Part shown: positions 1-5,352 of the stretch, piece by piece | Numbering within the stretch: the stretch's first letter is position 1 | How the letters are laid out: each line of letters starts with the position of its first letter | NCBI GenBank assembly: GCA_028717405.1 | Contig: JAQUNY010000083.1 | Coordinates: 1 to 6,952, forward strand | DNA: 6,952 bases | Direction of reading: 5' to 3' | Source: Eubacteriales bacterium | GTDB lineage: Bacteria; Bacillota; Clostridia; JAQUNY01 | Translations under genes and position numbers: made by a program | The notes under the pieces: generated by a model | Told to the model about the DNA's origin: nothing | What the model saw: the letters and a program-made list of their open reading frames with translations, nothing else | Database searches by the model: none

Positions 1-25
1 TTCCGGATATCCGGAAATTTTCTTT
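1..25 (+). terminator. Palindrome plus T-rich tail, possible terminator of an upstream gene
   Basis: Positions 1-16 are a perfect 16-bp palindrome (TTCCGGATATCCGGAA). As RNA it can fold as a 6-bp stem TTCCGG/CCGGAA with an ATAT loop, followed by ATTTTCTTT. This is the shape of a short intrinsic terminator for a plus-strand gene ending left of the window. The stem may continue beyond the window edge. The T-run is broken by a C, and the palindrome could instead be a DNA-level protein site. Confidence 0.4.
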
Positions 26-36
26 GTACAATAAAA

Positions 37-52
37 ATGAACTACGGTTCAT
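37..52. other. Perfect hairpin with a cUACGg tetraloop
   Basis: ATGAAC (37-42) and GTTCAT (47-52) are exact reverse complements around TACG. Read on the plus strand the loop is C(UACG)G, a member of the very stable UNCG tetraloop class. Read on the minus strand the stem is followed by TTTTTATT, which resembles a weak terminator, but no minus-strand gene lies close by on the right. Function unknown. Confidence 0.4.
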
Positions 53-98
53 CATAGATACAATTATATATCATATATATTGAACTGTAAATATGTAC

Positions 99-183
99 TG
101 AGGAAATATCCTGAAAATCCTGAGGAAAAATCCTGAGGAAAAATCCTGAGGAAAAATCCTGAAAATCCTGAGGTAAAACAGGA
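99..183. repeat. Degenerate 13-bp tandem repeat array
   Basis: The core is three exact head-to-tail copies of TGAGGAAAAATCC (121-133, 134-146, 147-159). On the left are a one-base variant, TGAGGAAATATCC (99-111), and a shortened 9-bp unit, TGAAAATCC (112-120). On the right are another 9-bp unit (160-168) and a diverged end, TGAGGTAAAACAGGA (169-183). Each TCCTGAGGA junction is a near-palindrome around one central base. The unit lengths mix 13 and 9, so a conserved reading frame across the array is not expected. It lies just upstream of the toxin-antitoxin promoter. It may be a slippage-prone spacer or a binding array. Confidence 0.85.
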
Positions 184-217
184 TAGAAAAATAAAAGATT
201 AAAAAACAGATAATGGA

Positions 218-246
218 TTGACATTATTTACCTAAAAGCATATTAT
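218..246 (+). promoter_or_regulatory. Sigma-70-type promoter of the vapBC operon
   Basis: TTGACA at 218-223 is a perfect -35. After exactly 17 bp comes TATTAT at 241-246, one base from the consensus -10. Transcription should begin near 253, giving a leader of about 50 nt before the antitoxin start. The -10 lies within TATTATATAAG (241-251), and a related TATTATAAG recurs at 263-271, about two helical turns downstream. This pair is a plausible operator for ribbon-helix-helix autorepression by VapB, but that part is inference. Confidence 0.7.
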
Positions 247-292
247 ATAAGCATCAAAAAAGTATTATAAGAAATATGTAGAAAAATTATTC

Positions 293-300
293 AAAAGGTG
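293..300 (+). promoter_or_regulatory. Ribosome binding site that selects the TTG start of vapB
   Basis: AAAGGTGAT (294-302) resembles the downstream half of the ideal AAGGAGGTGAT. It overlaps or abuts the GTG at 298 and ATG at 301, which are therefore too close to use, but sits about 6 nt before TTG at 307. Starting at TTG also gives the usual N-terminus of this antitoxin family (M-R-T-T-I). Confidence 0.55.
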
Positions 301-306
301 ATGAGA

Positions 307-528
307 TTGAGGACTACAATAAATATTTCTGATAGTATCATAAAGGAAACTGAAGCGCTCTATAATGCGGGAAGTCGCTCTGAAGCCATTGAAGAGGCCT
401 TAAAGGTTGCTTTAAGATACAAAAAAATCCAGTTGCTCAAATCTATGAAAGGCAGAATCACATTTGATGAAGAAAAGATCAATTCTTTCCGGCAGGCAGA
501 AATATATGAAACCCCCGATAATGGCTGA
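307..528 (+). CDS. vapB: VapB-type antitoxin, ribbon-helix-helix
   Basis: This 73-residue protein is the likely antitoxin of a type II toxin-antitoxin pair. It would neutralise the downstream PIN-domain RNase and repress its own promoter. The N-terminal stretch (MRTTINISDSII, then the SRSEAIEEALKVAL helix at residues 23-36) fits the ribbon-helix-helix VapB family, in which an N-terminal strand contacts DNA. The C-terminal segment (about residues 41-66, with KSMKGRITFDEE) matches the toxin-wrapping tail of this family. The TTG start at 307 is preferred because of family alignment and Shine-Dalgarno spacing; GTG 298 and ATG 301 are in-frame alternatives adding three and two residues. The end overlaps the toxin gene by 23 nt, the translational coupling typical of these operons. 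The assignment is by sequence pattern only, without a search. Confidence 0.8.
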   Translation: MRTTINISDSIIKETEALYNAGSRSEAIEEALKVALRYKKIQLLKSMKGRITFDEEKINSFRQAEIYETPDNG

Positions 529-892
529 TACTTCAGTATGGATAGAATATTTCAGGGGAAATAATACAATAATCAGTATTATTGAAGACGCCCTTGATGA
601 AGACCGTGTTTATATCGCGGGGCCCATATTGTCGGAATTGATTCAGGGAGTAAGGACAGATAATGAATATGACCTCTTGATGAGCTGTATTGGCGCAATA
701 CCCTGTATTGACTGCGAATATGGTGACTGGATCAACGCAGGCAGTTCATCACGTTCGCTTAGAAAGAAAGGAACAACAATACCTTTAACAGATGTCCTGA
801 TTTCCACATTGGCTATACGTTATGATATGAAGGTCCTGACATTGGACAAACACTTTATAGGCATAGAGGATGTGAAACTGCTGGAAATATAA
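506..892 (+). CDS. vapC: VapC-type toxin, PIN-domain ribonuclease
   Basis: This is a predicted Mg2+-dependent endoribonuclease toxin of 128 residues, a usual length for VapC. The four acidic positions expected of a PIN active site are visible: D8 in ADTSVWIEYF, E44 in LSELIQGVR, D96 in LTDVLISTLA and D114 in LTLDKHF. The toxin therefore looks intact. VapC proteins of known function cut tRNA or rRNA; the target here cannot be read from sequence. ATG 506 is chosen because GCAGGCAG lies about 6 nt upstream. The in-frame ATG at 464 lies deep in the antitoxin gene and adds an unrelated tail, and ATG 521 has no Shine-Dalgarno and leaves only two residues before the first catalytic Asp. Expression should be coupled to vapB through the overlap. 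No terminator is visible after it, so some readthrough into the oxidoreductase is possible. Confidence 0.85.
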   Translation: MKPPIMADTSVWIEYFRGNNTIISIIEDALDEDRVYIAGPILSELIQGVRTDNEYDLLMSCIGAIPCIDCEYGDWINAGSSSRSLRKKGTTIPLTDVLISTLAIRYDMKVLTLDKHFIGIEDVKLLEI

Positions 893-985
893 TATCTGTA
901 TGGTAGAATAATATGAAGAAATGAACCGGTACGAACAAAAAATATGTAATTACTGAGAATCATCGTAAACTGGAGGCGCTATAAC

Positions 986-2155
986 ATGAAAATAAACATT
1001 GGGTTTGTAGGGTATGGATGTTTTGGACCAAGTATCATTCCATACTTTCTAAAGCATCCGTATGTCGGCAAGGTTGCGCTTGCAGAGCTTATACCTGAGC
1101 GCAGGGCTGCCGCAGCTGAGAAATTCGGACTGACGGAGATCTATAATTCTTTTGATGATATGCTTGAGCACGGAAAAGATATCAATTGCATCGCCATACA
1201 TGCACAGCGCCATATCCACGGAGACATGGTGATCCGCGCACTGAAGGCCGGCAAACATGTATATAGCGCTGTACCTATGGCGATGACACGCGAGGAAGTA
1301 GAACAGATAGTGGACCTGGTCGGCCGGACCAGGCTGACATATGTACTCGGCGAAAATCGATTTTATGATCCGACTGTGCTCCTGTGCCGTGAAATGTACA
1401 GCTCAGGCGGCTTTGGCAAATTTCTTTACGGCGAAGCCCAGTATACCCATGATATGTCACACTTTACGAGCTACAAAATTTATAAAGGCAGGGACAACTG
1501 GGCGGGCAAGCCCCCGATGTTCTACAGCACACATTCTGTGAGCATGATCCTGTCGATCATCAATGAACATGTGACCCGTGTATCATGTATGGGATGCATC
1601 GACAAGGAATGGGACCACATGTTTGCACCGGGGAAAAATCTCTGGGATAATCCGTATATCAATGAAACGGCAATTATGCGCCTCTCAGGCGGCGGGGTCA
1701 TGAGGATCAATGAATTCAGGCGCCGCGTATGGAAAAGTCCGCAAACGTACATCAACTGCATAAACGGCACAAAAGCAAGCTATGAGCGAAGCATGGACAT
1801 GCATACTATCCAGACCGGGTCATCGATGGACGACATTCGCATTGAGGATGTCAGTGAACGAGTTCGCCCGGTAAGGAATAAAGACGGTTCGGCAGGATAT
1901 GCGGCTATTATGCCCGCAGAGCGTCTGCCTGAAGCATATGGGGAAATGAAAATACATCATGACGGAGCGCATCCTTTTGCCATAGACGACTTTTTCCGGG
2001 CGGTCAGGACCGGCAAATTGCCTCCTGTAAATGCCTGGAATGCCGCCAGGTACATGATGCCGGGGATCATTGCGCACCAATCGGCCATGCGTGACGGAGA
2101 ACCGTTGGCAGTCCCGGACCTCGGGAATCCTCCGGCCGACTGGTCAAGGCTCTGA
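986..2155 (+). CDS. Gfo/Idh/MocA-family oxidoreductase with SAVPMA motif
   Basis: This 389-residue protein is a predicted NAD(P)-dependent oxidoreductase acting on a sugar, glycoside or cyclitol in the cytoplasm. Residues 1-120 form the Rossmann half, with G9-x-G11-x-x-G14 and acidic E34 after the second strand, which favours NAD. The classical EKP motif is replaced by SAVPMA (94-99), so the usual catalytic Lys is absent. GENRFYDP (122-129) follows. The C-terminal alpha/beta half contains THSVSM with H183, a position that carries active-site chemistry in related proteins, then HHDGAHPFAIDDF (324-336) and PGIIAHQSAMRDGE (359-372), matching the usual tail of the GGSHPY branch. TGGAGG at 971-976 sits 9 nt before ATG. 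The gene converges on the second oxidoreductase with 19 bp between stops and no terminator. Family confidence is high; substrate and net reaction are unknown. Confidence 0.88.
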   Translation: MKINIGFVGYGCFGPSIIPYFLKHPYVGKVALAELIPERRAAAAEKFGLTEIYNSFDDMLEHGKDINCIAIHAQRHIHGDMVIRALKAGKHVYSAVPMAMTREEVEQIVDLVGRTRLTYVLGENRFYDPTVLLCREMYSSGGFGKFLYGEAQYTHDMSHFTSYKIYKGRDNWAGKPPMFYSTHSVSMILSIINEHVTRVSCMGCIDKEWDHMFAPGKNLWDNPYINETAIMRLSGGGVMRINEFRRRVWKSPQTYINCINGTKASYERSMDMHTIQTGSSMDDIRIEDVSERVRPVRNKDGSAGYAAIMPAERLPEAYGEMKIHHDGAHPFAIDDFFRAVRTGKLPPVNAWNAARYMMPGIIAHQSAMRDGEPLAVPDLGNPPADWSRL

Positions 2156-2174
2156 AACTGAACGCCAAATAAGT

Positions 2175-3254
2175 CTATAATGACGGTACATTGAAGGGTA
2201 TACCGCCGTTTTCCGCGGAGGCTTCACTCATAAAGCCGGTTGCAGTCCAATTTACTGCATCGTTTATGTCTATGTCGACTTTGCCCTCTTCGCCTTCGAG
2301 GATACATTTGGCAAATCTTTCGATGAGTATCGGAAGCCCTCCGTCATAGCCATCTGAGACCTTGTCTGCCGGGATCATTTTCCATTCGTCCGGCAGGTAT
2401 TCGCTGAACTCGTTGATGTCGTGCCACTCGTTTGGTTTGTGCATACCCCGTATGTGTATACGGTGGATGTCTCCTGAAACCCTGGGTGCTTCATAGCATC
2501 CCTTTGTTCCCTGAACGCTGTAGTATGTGAAATTGTCGGGACGAGCTGAAATAAAGCTGTTGCGCAGCCTGATAAGATTGCCTTTTTCTGTCCTGCAAAG
2601 GAGGACGCAGGTGTTGTCGGCTTTAAATCCAGGATAGCTGCCGGCTCCCATACAGGAAACACTCTGTATCTTCTCTCCGAAAAGCTGGCACAGGGGCCCG
2701 AGGCTGTGGGTTATATACGGATGCCCTTTATGGTCAAAGTAGACTTTTTTACGCCATCCGCTGACATTCGGGAAATCGGCTCTGAGCTGGAAGTCCATGA
2801 GGTAGTCGCTTTCGCCGTAGTATATTTCTCCCAGGAGGCCCTGTTTTACAATGTTGCTCAGGATCATCCATGGACGGATATAACAATAGTTCTCGGCAAG
2901 CATATATTTCTTCCCACTCTTTTTTACAGCGTCTGCGATCCTGCTGCATTCGTCAAGGGAAGCCGCAACGGTGACTTCTGACAGCACATGCTTGCCTGCT
3001 TCAAGAGCTTTGATGCAATGATCGGCATGCAGAGTGATAGGAGTTGCTACAACAATTGCGTCAATGTCGCTGCCCAGGAATTCCCCGAAATCTGTATATG
3101 TGGCTGTGATGCCATATTGTGAAGCTGTTTTTGAAAGCTTGTCCGGCAAAATGTCGCAGATAGCTGTGATTTTAGCGTTTTTGCATAAAGCTGCAGCTTT
3201 TGCGTATGTTGCGCCTCTTCCTAATCCCAACATACCCAATTTAACCTGACTCAT
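2175..3254 (-). CDS. Gfo/Idh/MocA-family oxidoreductase with SEVTVA motif
   Basis: This 359-residue predicted NAD-dependent oxidoreductase is only distantly similar to its convergent neighbour. Visible landmarks are a Gly-rich loop, GLGRGATY (10-17), acidic D34 after strand two, and VVATPITLHADHC (68-80). SEVTVA (92-97) stands where most family members have EKP, so the Lys is lost. MLAENYCYIRP (118-128) follows, then ITHSLGPL (181-188) with H183. This SEV...ENYCY combination matches a branch of the family that resembles GH109-type NAD-dependent glycosidases more than classical sugar dehydrogenases. AGGAGG on the minus strand (3270-3265) precedes the ATG by 10 nt. It is the last gene of the minus-strand block, 103 nt after the TIM-barrel gene with no clear promoter of its own, so co-transcription is likely. 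Alternative roles are keto-sugar reductase or inositol dehydrogenase-like enzyme. Confidence 0.87.
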   Translation of the reverse strand: MSQVKLGMLGLGRGATYAKAAALCKNAKITAICDILPDKLSKTASQYGITATYTDFGEFLGSDIDAIVVATPITLHADHCIKALEAGKHVLSEVTVAASLDECSRIADAVKKSGKKYMLAENYCYIRPWMILSNIVKQGLLGEIYYGESDYLMDFQLRADFPNVSGWRKKVYFDHKGHPYITHSLGPLCQLFGEKIQSVSCMGAGSYPGFKADNTCVLLCRTEKGNLIRLRNSFISARPDNFTYYSVQGTKGCYEAPRVSGDIHRIHIRGMHKPNEWHDINEFSEYLPDEWKMIPADKVSDGYDGGLPILIERFAKCILEGEEGKVDIDINDAVNWTATGFMSEASAENGGIPFNVPSL

Positions 3255-3278
3255 ATGTTATGATCCTCCTGTTTAAGG

Positions 3279-3348
3279 TTTAGGCCTGAAGTTTAAGAAA
3301 TCAGCCTTAGGATTGAAGTACAAAGCTTAATGTTAAAGCCCGAACTCC
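3279..3348. repeat. Degenerate repeats of about 27 bp in the intercistronic gap
   Basis: TTAGGCCTGAAGT (3280-3292) recurs as TTAGGATTGAAGT (3307-3319, 11 of 13 identical), and more loosely as TTAAAGCCCGAACT (3333-3346), at steps of about 26-27 bp. GTTTAAG also occurs twice, 20 bp apart (3271-3277, 3291-3297). AGGCCTGA (3282-3289) can pair with TCAGCCT (3301-3307) as a 7-bp stem with one bulge. This may be an intergenic repeat remnant or an mRNA structure between the two genes; the signal is weak. Confidence 0.35.
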
Positions 3349-3357
3349 AGTGTAAAA

Positions 3358-4167
3358 TCAAATCTCTATTTCGGCGAAAAAGTCCTTGATATGTGCAAGC
3401 CTTTGAGCCGCATCCTCATCGTTATCACTTGGGAATTCAAGCGAATAATCTCCTTTATATCCTGACTTGCGCATATTTTTAAAGAAATTGGCAAAATCTA
3501 TTATGCCTTCTCCGAATTTTTTAAGAGAATCCCCGGGAACAGCATCCCTGAGATGAACAAGAGAAACCCTGTCTGCGAGCCTGGCAGCCGCATCGTCAAG
3601 GTTGCCGCCCCCGTATATGAAATGAGCGATGTCGAGAGTACACATAATTGAATCATCCATGTAACTCCAGAACTCAAAAATTTCTTCAGGTTTCTCGGCT
3701 ATGGTTTTTTTATGAGGAGCTTCCACAGAAAGGGTGATCCCATACTCCTCACGTGCTGTTTTTGCCATCCTGCAGTAGTGGGAGGCAACCTTTTTCAGAT
3801 ATTCTTTTCTGTCCATCCCTTCGGGCAGAATGCCGGCACCGAATGAGACGACTTTAGCGCCGATCCTTGAAGCAAAACGGATACCCTCAAGCTGAGCGCT
3901 TTCGGTATAAGGATCCGTCGCTCCATCTTTAATACGCAGTCCGATGCCCTGATTGACGGCCGAGGGAACGAGCCCTGAAGCTTCGATTATAAGGGCTGCA
4001 GCCTCGCGCTTTTCATCAGAAAAATCCCAGTATTCATAATGTGCACACAAACCTTTGGCAATACAAACCTCGGTTTTTTCATACCCGGCCTCTTTTAGCC
4101 CTGAAAGAGCTCCTTCAAGAGTTCTTTTGTTATAAACCATCGTAGATGCGATTATTCGTTTGTTCAT
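3358..4167 (-). CDS. Sugar phosphate isomerase/epimerase-like TIM-barrel protein
   Basis: This 269-residue protein of the AP-endonuclease-2 / xylose-isomerase-like TIM-barrel superfamily (the IolE, IolI and tagatose 3-epimerase group) should act in the cytoplasm on a sugar, keto-sugar or cyclitol. Metal-binding positions of the fold can be placed: E149 in LSVEAPH, D179 and H182 in CTLDIAHF, H205 in VHLRDA, and E244 in LEFPS. E220 in GEGIIDF fits the usual loop near the site. Length is normal and no break is seen. AAAGGAG (minus strand, 4185-4179) lies 11 nt before ATG. It sits between the AraC regulator and the second oxidoreductase. In known keto-sugar pathways such barrels epimerise, isomerise or eliminate the oxidised substrate, so a metal-dependent step on the product of a neighbouring oxidoreductase is the best inference. 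The exact reaction cannot be assigned. Confidence 0.85.
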   Translation of the reverse strand: MNKRIIASTMVYNKRTLEGALSGLKEAGYEKTEVCIAKGLCAHYEYWDFSDEKREAAALIIEASGLVPSAVNQGIGLRIKDGATDPYTESAQLEGIRFASRIGAKVVSFGAGILPEGMDRKEYLKKVASHYCRMAKTAREEYGITLSVEAPHKKTIAEKPEEIFEFWSYMDDSIMCTLDIAHFIYGGGNLDDAAARLADRVSLVHLRDAVPGDSLKKFGEGIIDFANFFKNMRKSGYKGDYSLEFPSDNDEDAAQRLAHIKDFFAEIEI

Positions 4168-4221
4168 GACTTTTCAACTCCTTTGTTAAGTAAATCTTAA
4201 AGCAGGGATGCAGCCATTACA

Positions 4222-4236
4222 ATCAATTATATTGAT
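4222..4236 (-). promoter_or_regulatory. -10 element and overlapping dyad upstream of the isomerase gene
   Basis: On the minus strand, TATAAT (4231-4226) matches the -10 consensus perfectly and lies about 60 bp before the isomerase ATG. The hexamer 17 bp upstream, CAGTAT, is a poor -35, which suits a promoter that needs an activator such as the neighbouring AraC protein. The -10 is embedded in a perfect dyad: ATCAAT (4222-4227), TAT, ATTGAT (4231-4236). AT-rich sequence makes chance matches common, so this is tentative. Confidence 0.4.
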
Positions 4237-4279
4237 ATTTTATTAATAATACTGATTTATATGATGTAAATAACTGTAT

Positions 4280-4380
4280 GATCAAGGAGACTTAGGGCAA
4301 AGGATCAAGGAAGCCTGGGGCAGAGGATGAAGGAGAACTGGAGCAGAGAGCACAGGATGTACAAGGCGGAGTGCAGGAGC
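4280..4380. repeat. Three 23-bp tandem repeats with a C-rich minus-strand transcript
   Basis: Three adjacent 23-bp units share the frame GATSAAGGARRCYKRGRGCARAG: 4280-4302, 4303-4325 and 4326-4348. A fourth, badly diverged unit may follow (GATGTACAAGG... from 4356). A hand count of 4280-4380 gives 41 G and 15 C on the plus strand, so a minus-strand transcript leaving the AraC gene would be C-rich and G-poor, the composition of a Rho utilisation site. A 23-bp period argues against coding. This 262-bp gap (4168-4429) holds no gene. Confidence 0.65.
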
Positions 4381-4429
4381 CCTGGATCGGGGAAATGGCA
4401 GTATTAAGCCGGTTCAGTGTGTGAGTGGC

Positions 4430-5317
4430 TCACCGCGGGATAAAGTAAGGCTGCCTGTGCAGTTTGCGGTACTCATTCGGGCTGCTTCCGGTTTTTTCCC
4501 TGAATACTTTGTAAAAATACGATTCATTTTCAAAGCCGCATTGAAAGGATATGTCCTTTATCGGCAGGTCTGTTTCTATCAGTAATTGTCTTGAACAACG
4601 GATTTTTCGTCCGCTGATATACGAGAACGGAGTCACGCCCATGAGCTGCTTAAAAAGCCTGCACAGGAAGCCTTCGCTGAGCTGGCAGATTTCCGCCAGT
4701 TCCTTCATTGTAAACATATGGTCGATATGTGAGTCTATATATTCTATCAGCATATTGATACGCTGCGAATGAAGCCGGGCTGAAGGAAGATTCCCGTAAT
4801 TGAAGCCCTCAGTGTGTATTAAAGTAAATAATTTGCACATTATTTCAAGTAGGGAGGCCTTCATCTTCATCATTCTATATGGTTCATCTGAAAGGTAGTC
4901 CTGATAAATATCTTCAAAAAGCTGCCGTATTCCTGACATTGGCTGGACCTGCAGCGAAGGGGGGAATATCAAAGGCTCGTCTGTGATCCTGGAAGGTTCA
5001 AAGACATCATCGTTGATGTCGTAATGCCTGGCCCTGTCAGGGTTGTAAAATGCGTCAAATATTACTGAATAGCTGTAATAAGGCAGATATCCCTGCACTT
5101 CCATACCCGGAGTCCGGATAAAAACTGTATCTTTGCGTGCGGGTATTTTTTCGCCGCCGGTCATTATATATCCGCTTCCCGAGATTATATATTCAAGCTC
5201 ATACCAGCGTACAAATCTTGCCGGATAGCTGCCGCTGCTGACTTTCAGTTTTACTGAAGGCATTCGGGAAAGGCGGATTATATATGGATTTATGGTATTT
5301 ATATCAAGGTTGTTCAT
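4430..5317 (-). CDS. AraC-family transcriptional regulator
   Basis: This 295-residue DNA-binding protein probably controls the adjacent sugar genes. Residues 25-90 look like the cupin-type ligand-binding half (YELEYIISGSGY at 39-50, then GGEKIPARKDTVFIRTPG). Residues 185-290 form the AraC/XylS DNA-binding domain, with a first helix-turn-helix about 203-224 (MKELAEICQLSEGFLCRLFK) and a second about 253-274 (IKDISFQCGFENESYFYKVF), ending in the family signature SSPNEYRK. No membrane segment is seen. It is first in the minus-strand block, 262 bp before the isomerase gene, and divergent from the ATPase. No Shine-Dalgarno precedes the ATG. A TAGACA, 17 bp, TATATA promoter would start transcription at or next to the A of the ATG, so the mRNA may be leaderless. 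M19 is an alternative start but has no better ribosome site. The inducer is unknown. Confidence 0.9.
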   Translation of the reverse strand: MNNLDINTINPYIIRLSRMPSVKLKVSSGSYPARFVRWYELEYIISGSGYIMTGGEKIPARKDTVFIRTPGMEVQGYLPYYSYSVIFDAFYNPDRARHYDINDDVFEPSRITDEPLIFPPSLQVQPMSGIRQLFEDIYQDYLSDEPYRMMKMKASLLEIMCKLFTLIHTEGFNYGNLPSARLHSQRINMLIEYIDSHIDHMFTMKELAEICQLSEGFLCRLFKQLMGVTPFSYISGRKIRCSRQLLIETDLPIKDISFQCGFENESYFYKVFREKTGSSPNEYRKLHRQPYFIPR

Positions 5318-5323
5318 AATTAA

Positions 5324-5352
5324 TATATATCATAAAGTCCACATCTTGTCTA
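5324..5352 (-). promoter_or_regulatory. Putative promoter of the AraC gene giving a leaderless mRNA
   Basis: On the minus strand, TAGACA (5352-5347) and TATATA (5329-5324) are separated by 17 bp. Counting 6-8 nt from the -10 places +1 at about 5318-5316, on the start codon. The T/A-rich stretch between -10 and ATG contains no Shine-Dalgarno. Confidence 0.4.

Noticed and set aside
99..183. CRISPR array
   Set aside because: Units are 9-13 bp with no unique spacers, and no cas gene is present.
42..224. Minus-strand 60-codon frame through the 13-bp repeats
   Set aside because: The protein is only a translation of the repeat array, with no ribosome site and low complexity.
464..505. N-terminal extension of the VapC toxin from ATG 464
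   Set aside because: It would add 14 residues encoded inside the antitoxin gene, with no family support; ATG 506 has a better ribosome site.
4421..4433. GTGAG-TGG-CTCAC hairpin at the AraC stop codon as an intrinsic terminator
   Set aside because: The stem is only 5 bp and no T-run follows on the minus strand.
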